In this document: positions 59,430-64,000 of the stretch, in pieces
Layout: every line of letters starts with the position of its first letter
How positions within the stretch are numbered: position 1 is the stretch's first letter
Source: Oxytricha trifallax
Taxonomy: Eukaryota > Ciliophora > Spirotrichea > Sporadotrichida > Oxytrichidae
Assembly (NCBI GenBank): GCA_000711775.1
Contig: ARYC01000510.1
Span: 1-64,000 of the forward strand
Direction: 5' to 3'
DNA: 64,000 bases
Position numbers and translations under genes: made by a program
The notes under the pieces: generated by a model
Told to the model about the DNA's origin: nothing
The model's database searches: none
Seen by the model: only the letters and a program-made list of their open reading frames with translations

Positions 59430-59915
59430 TTATTAAAAAGTATATAGGTATATAGAGTGTTATAAAATACAAATTATTATATTTTGGTATGGTTTGGTGT
59501 GTTTATGAAATTTACTTAAAATTTGATGCCTGATTAAAGAATTATTAAGGAACAATTTAATAATCAATAACAAACATTTCCTTAATTGTATTTACTCTCT
59601 TTTTTAAATGCATTGAAATTATTTGTTCATAAGCAATTATTATCCTATATAATATATCACATATATTAAAATTTAAATTTAAAAATCTATTTTTCTTTGT
59701 ACTTGTGAAAATAAATTTGCCAAAAAGGATATCTACTAGCGTAATCCTAAAGAGACATGTCCCTTAAATAGATTAATTTATTACCAAAGACAGTGCATTA
59801 TTTTTTTAATATTTAAATTAACAAACTATCAACTAGCAACCATAAAATATGTATTTTTCTTAATGAGAATTAAACTAAAGTAAATTGATAATTTATAGGT
59901 ATAAATATTTGATAA
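59430..59915. other. AT-rich intergenic interval
   Basis: Between the start of paralogue 2 and the stop of paralogue 3. No feature supported. Confidence 0.5.
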
Positions 59916-59919
59916 TTAT

Positions 59920-61540
59920 TCATCCTCCAATTGTTTTATTGCAACGTTTAAATCTATCTGCATTGGATATTATAATGGATGCTATAACGCAGCATCCAAT
60001 TCCTAGTGCCTGAGCGGTGTTTATGTCCTGCCCAAAAACAAAATAGTTGAAAATAGTTATTATTATAGAATTACAGTGCATCATTGCATTACTTATTCCC
60101 ATTAATCCGTAGCTGCAGGATACATTTTAAGTTTAAAAATATGATAAGAAATGGATAAGGTAGTTAAAAATAATTGGAAAAATAACTTAAAGAAATCTTT
60201 TATATTTAATTTGCTGATACGTTAATAGAAACTATGCCTAAGCTAAGAAGTGACCCTGTTAGAATCGTTGTGATGTATTGCCATGCATTATGATCGAAAA
60301 ATTGTTAAAAATCAAATAAAATCAGGTAAAAAAGATTCAAGAATCCGTAAAGAGATGCAAAGAATAGGAATCCAAAAGCAACACCAAATGAGTCCTAGGT
60401 AACTCTTTATATGAATTTGAATATTAAAAGCTAACTTCCGAAAAATACAGAAGCCAAAATTCCTCCAACAATTGTATAAGTTCTATATCTAGAAATATCA
60501 TCTTCTGTTACTGATTCAAAAGAGCTTCTCAACTAAAATTCTATAATTATTAATATGTATCTTATAATAGTAAAAGCTTTCATCAATTCCAATTTACTCT
60601 TCATCTAACTAGTACTTCGACTTGAATAAACTTACAATGACTACCCCTAAAACCATAAGAATCAATCCAAATATCTAAATGACTGTAATTCTCTCTTTGA
60701 ATATTATAACTGAAAATATGAGTACATAGAGTGTGTTGGATGAAGTAAGTGCTCCGCAAATTCCCTGATTCATACCTGATAACTTGGCATGCTTAAATGA
60801 AACAATGAGTGACTAGCTGCCAAAAAATTCACAAGAGCCGCCTAGGAACATGCATATCAAGATGTATTTACTCAATTCGTAATATTCAGGGTGGAGGCGC
60901 AGTTGATAAGAGCCCTAGTTATAATCAATATCTACTTTCTTATACCATGGAAAGTGAAATTTCTGACCTTTATTTCTCATTTGGAAAAACTTTATGGCAA
61001 TCCAATAAATATTTATGAATTCTAAATCTATTTAGACTTATATACATTTTAATACGGGATTATTTCATATTTCATCTCAAATTTAATGAAAGAAGATAAA
61101 CGCGCTGATAAAAAACTGCATATTTATAATGGTATTTGTGAGAAAAATATTTGGTCCATGTTAACTTCTCAAAATAGCGGATGACGCAAAAAACAAGACT
61201 GCTGCTATTGTAAATATCCAAAATTTAGGGTCAATTCTACGCTATTACTATTCTGTTTAAGTTTAGGGACTTGCATAGAGATTTTTGCTAAATTAAAGTT
61301 ATAGTTATTCTGCTTATTCCACTTTAAGGGAGTTTCAAAATAAAAAATAGCAATGAAATGAGATATATAAAAAAAAGCTTTTTCTCTGAAATTTATCCTC
61401 AGGATTATCAGTAACTAACTCTCTTGTTCTTTTATCATCTATGGGACTGAAATTGAAGTGTCTGGTTTGCTAATTTAAGGGACTTGGAGATACCAATCCC
61501 TATCTGAGCTCAATGTCCCCAGCAGCTTTTTTTAATGAAA
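59920..61540 (-). CDS. Multi-pass transporter (DMT/EamA-like), paralogue 3
   Basis: Pieces from the N-terminal side: DIELRQGLVSPSPLNQQTRH (about 61520), RIDPKFWIFTIAAVLFFASS and HGPNIFLTNTIINMQFFISA (about 61110-61245), SFKHAKLSGMNQGICGALTS then SNTLYVLIFSVIIFKERITV (about 60690-60810), LILMVLGVVIVSLFKS, and the C-terminal MGISNAMMHCNSIIITIFNY, FGQDINTAQALGIGCC and SNADRFKRCNKTIGG at TGA 59920. It shares the order of segments with paralogues 1 and 2 and ends with the same SN-DR motif as paralogue 1. The region 60120-60290 and the gap at 60840-61060 hold AT-rich IES-like DNA. No start codon is visible; the true N-terminus may lie in a further piece upstream. Confidence 0.75.
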
Positions 61541-61559
61541 TTTAATATATTGAATTGTT

Positions 61560-62660
61560 TATTAAATGTATTTTGATTAAAATAACATTTATGAATTAAA
61601 CTTTCTAGTTGGGATCTAACTTGTAGTAGCTTTTATATTATATTTCTCCTTGATACCTTTAATCTTCTTGATTGTCTAACATAAGTAAGTATATTTTAAA
61701 TTTAACAAACTCATTCACTAATCAAATATAGATCTAAAGGGAAAATATAAATTATTCTCTCTATTTTATACCAAACAAATTTATTTAAATATTATTCATT
61801 AGTACATTACGTGATTTAAAGCAAATCTAAATGTTTAAATAGCTAAACTATTAAATAATAGTTGTGGGTTGGACTAAATTTAGTAAAGTAAGTAAATTTT
61901 AAATGAAAGGGTACTCTATTTACGTTTAATCATGAAATCTTAAGTAAAAGATTATTGTTTAAAATCAGCATGCTCTGGAATAACCTAGGTGACAAATAAA
62001 AAAAGTTCCAAAATAAGATTATATAAATTCGAAATGTAATTTCTTAATTATATGATATATTTATTTTCTTTAAAAATTTCTAAATGATCAATTTTAGTAA
62101 ATATAGTAATTAAATGGACATAAGCTTAAATAGGTTTTGGAAGTTAAATAAGAAATGATAATTTTTAAATTATATAAGATTTCTAATAATATTTTTATGT
62201 ATATTTATTATAAATAAACTCAACTTAATTAGATTTAGGGAAAAAGAAATTTTGTAAAATTGTTCATATAATTTGACAAATTTAAATATATTTTTCTACA
62301 TAATCAATAAATATTTACTTAAGCTTATTATCATGTATTAATTCATACAATATAGTTTAATGGAAAAATCTTATCTGAATTAATAAATTATTTACAACTT
62401 TTTACTATAATTATTTTTTCCCTTATTTTTATGACTTTAATTAAAATCATAATGATCTTAAAATTTTTGCAGATATTTACTAAACACTATAAATAAAGGT
62501 ATTAATTTACATTTTCAATATAAAAATTTCATTTGATTTAATTTTATTTTTTTTAAATAATGTATCTAGACTTTATTATATTTTAATTACAAATAATCTT
62601 AATATAACTTTTCATGTTATAGTGTTATAAAGATAAGATTTATGATATTAAAATTAACTA
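61560..62660. other. AT-rich intergenic interval
   Basis: No gene or element recognised. Confidence 0.5.
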
Positions 62661-62664
62661 TTAT

Positions 62665-64000
62665 TCAATAACTGCTTAAGAATTTATTAACCTCTTGTTT
62701 GAGTTCATCACTAGATTCTTCAAAGTTTATAATAAAAAGCATCTTATTAGTTTGGATCACTTGATTCTTTAATGATTAAAATATCTCTACAATAATATAT
62801 GAATGGATGAATTTTATGCTTACTTCAATAGTAAAAATTAAAAAAATATTCAATGACTTATTTATTTACTTAGAAGAAAAAGCATCAAGAGCGTTACAAT
62901 AATCGAAACGAAGGCGAAAAATAGTAATAAAAAGGATCTTAGTGTGCTGTCATTGTAGTCATTCATAATCAATATATAAAAATGAATTATTTAAGCAACT
63001 GTCAATAGTTTTCCTAAGATTATAAATTGAGAGCAATCAACATCCTATCTTCAAGCATCATCTATGGTTTATTAAACACTCTGATCCCTAAATCAAATAA
63101 TTCAGTGAGTTTTCCTTAAACATGTGAGAGTAAATATTCCCTATTTCTAAATGCTCCATTTTTGTAATTGAATGTAATGTTTTCTTGATTGAATTCAGAC
63201 ACTGCTTGATATAAGAAATTCTGCATACCCAATCCTCCAATACCGTTTCCAATTGTCTTGCATTGTGATCTTGTTAAATTATAGAAAGATATTAATATAA
63301 ATATTCTGGATATAAAGACAATTATTAAGAGTATCTCGAAAAGCTTTTCTTGAATTTGGGGTCTAATTTTATCATGCGTAGCTGACAAGTTTTAAAACCT
63401 CATTACTTTTTTACCTTAAAGCATGATAATTAATAATGAAATAATAGAAGGAGTAGGATATTTCATCTAAATTGTCACTTTCGTAATAGTAGTCACACAT
63501 TTCAACGCCCTCTAACTTTTTAATATCGATTTTTAGTTTGTCTAAAACTGCATCACTCCCTTCAACAACTTATTGCCTGTTTTTTATTTATAAATTAACT
63601 CTGTAAGATTTTAATAATTAACGATGAAATAAAAAGAAATATGCCTATAGACATTTTCTTTTTCCATCATTCTTGTCAGCTAATATGGAAACTATTGAGC
63701 TTTTCCATTATTTACCTATAAATATATATGAAATTACACTATTTTTACAATAACTGTCTTATTTTGAGATAGGCCTTCCAACATAGTAATCACTGCTATA
63801 TCTACAGCAGATTTTCTTTGATAAATAGATTAAAGCGTTGCAACATTAGATTTGATTTGTGCAAATGTTGATTATGTATGAATTCAAATTAAGAATAAAA
63901 TAAACAGATAAATATTTCGGAAATATTATTAAATTTTCTTTTAGTGTTTGATTGAGTTAAGAAGTAAACAATCAAAAAGTAGCTTGCTAGTACTATTAAA
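62665..64000 (-). CDS. Membrane protein gene, partial, unknown
   Basis: Runs off the right edge. Pieces from the N-terminal side: LIVLASYFLIVYFLTQSNTK (about 63940-64000), IKSNVATLQSIYQRKSAVDI then AVITMLEGLSQNKTVIV (about 63745-63870), VVEGSDAVLDKLKIDIKKLE (about 63515-63570), EILLIIVFISRIFILISFYN (about 63285-63345), IGNGIGGLGMQNFLYQAVSE, GKLTELFDLGIRVFNKP, RSFLLLFFAFVSIIVTLLML (about 62885-62945) and the end ESSDELKQEVNKFLSSY at TGA 62665. Two or three membrane segments separated by charged or helical regions. It resembles the large multi-pass sensor-type proteins of ciliates, but I cannot assign a family. Confidence 0.55.

Overview
The window reads as germline (micronuclear) DNA of a spirotrich ciliate of the Oxytricha/Stylonychia type. 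Four observations support this. (1) Recognisable genes stay open only when TAA and TAG are read as glutamine, and conserved proteins such as the pepsin-type protease end at TGA. (2) Genes are cut into pieces by AT-rich internal eliminated segments (IESs) flanked by short direct repeats (pointers); joining at the pointer restores the frame in at least nine places worked out here. (3) A transposon at the left edge ends in the telomere-like G4T4G4T4G sequence followed by AAT, as TBE elements do. (4) Introns are very short (28 and 35 nt are clear). No tRNA, rRNA, CRISPR, operon or bacterial-type signal was found. The species cannot be fixed from sequence alone.

Layout. 1-1450: decayed TBE transposon end. 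1.45-20.5 kb: mostly germline-limited DNA with two retroelement relics carrying (ATT)n tails (7.36-10.06 and 14.7-16.3 kb), fold-back elements, scattered coding-like islands (4.5, 6.3, 10.8-11.6, 13.8, 18.2-18.8 kb) and a 1.64-kb Merlin/IS1595-type transposon with an 8-bp target duplication. 21.2-27.3 kb (+): a protein kinase gene invaded by a second Merlin-like element and two long TA-flanked palindromes, each sitting at a point where its target duplication works as an in-frame pointer. 28.6-34.0 kb (-): two unrecognised host genes, the second carrying a fold-back element as an in-frame IES. 35.2-48.0 kb (+): a very large secreted/membrane protein gene in many pieces, with fold-back elements in its gaps. 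48.2-50.4 kb (+): a Q/N-rich gene with zinc-finger-like and homeodomain-like relics. 50.7-51.7 kb (-): a weak coding region. 51.8-53.6 kb (-): a cathepsin D-like aspartic protease in two pieces. 53.9-61.5 kb (-): three tandem paralogous multi-pass (DMT/EamA-like) transporters; the first contains a GC-rich 627-bp insert unlike anything else in the window. 62.7-64 kb (-): part of a membrane protein gene running off the end.

The main theme is that several IESs here are recognisable transposons: their target-site duplications (TA, CTAATTTA, CATATA) are the pointers, and removal leaves an intact reading frame. Four families of fold-back elements were seen: A, G-rich, TGTTC ends; B, four copies of 414-416 bp, TA target; C, G-run ends; E, long palindromes, TA target. 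One B copy is nested inside a C copy. Several germline-limited ORFs are open except for TGA codons, many where Trp would fit. All coordinates of split genes are outer limits; exact piece boundaries need macronuclear sequence.
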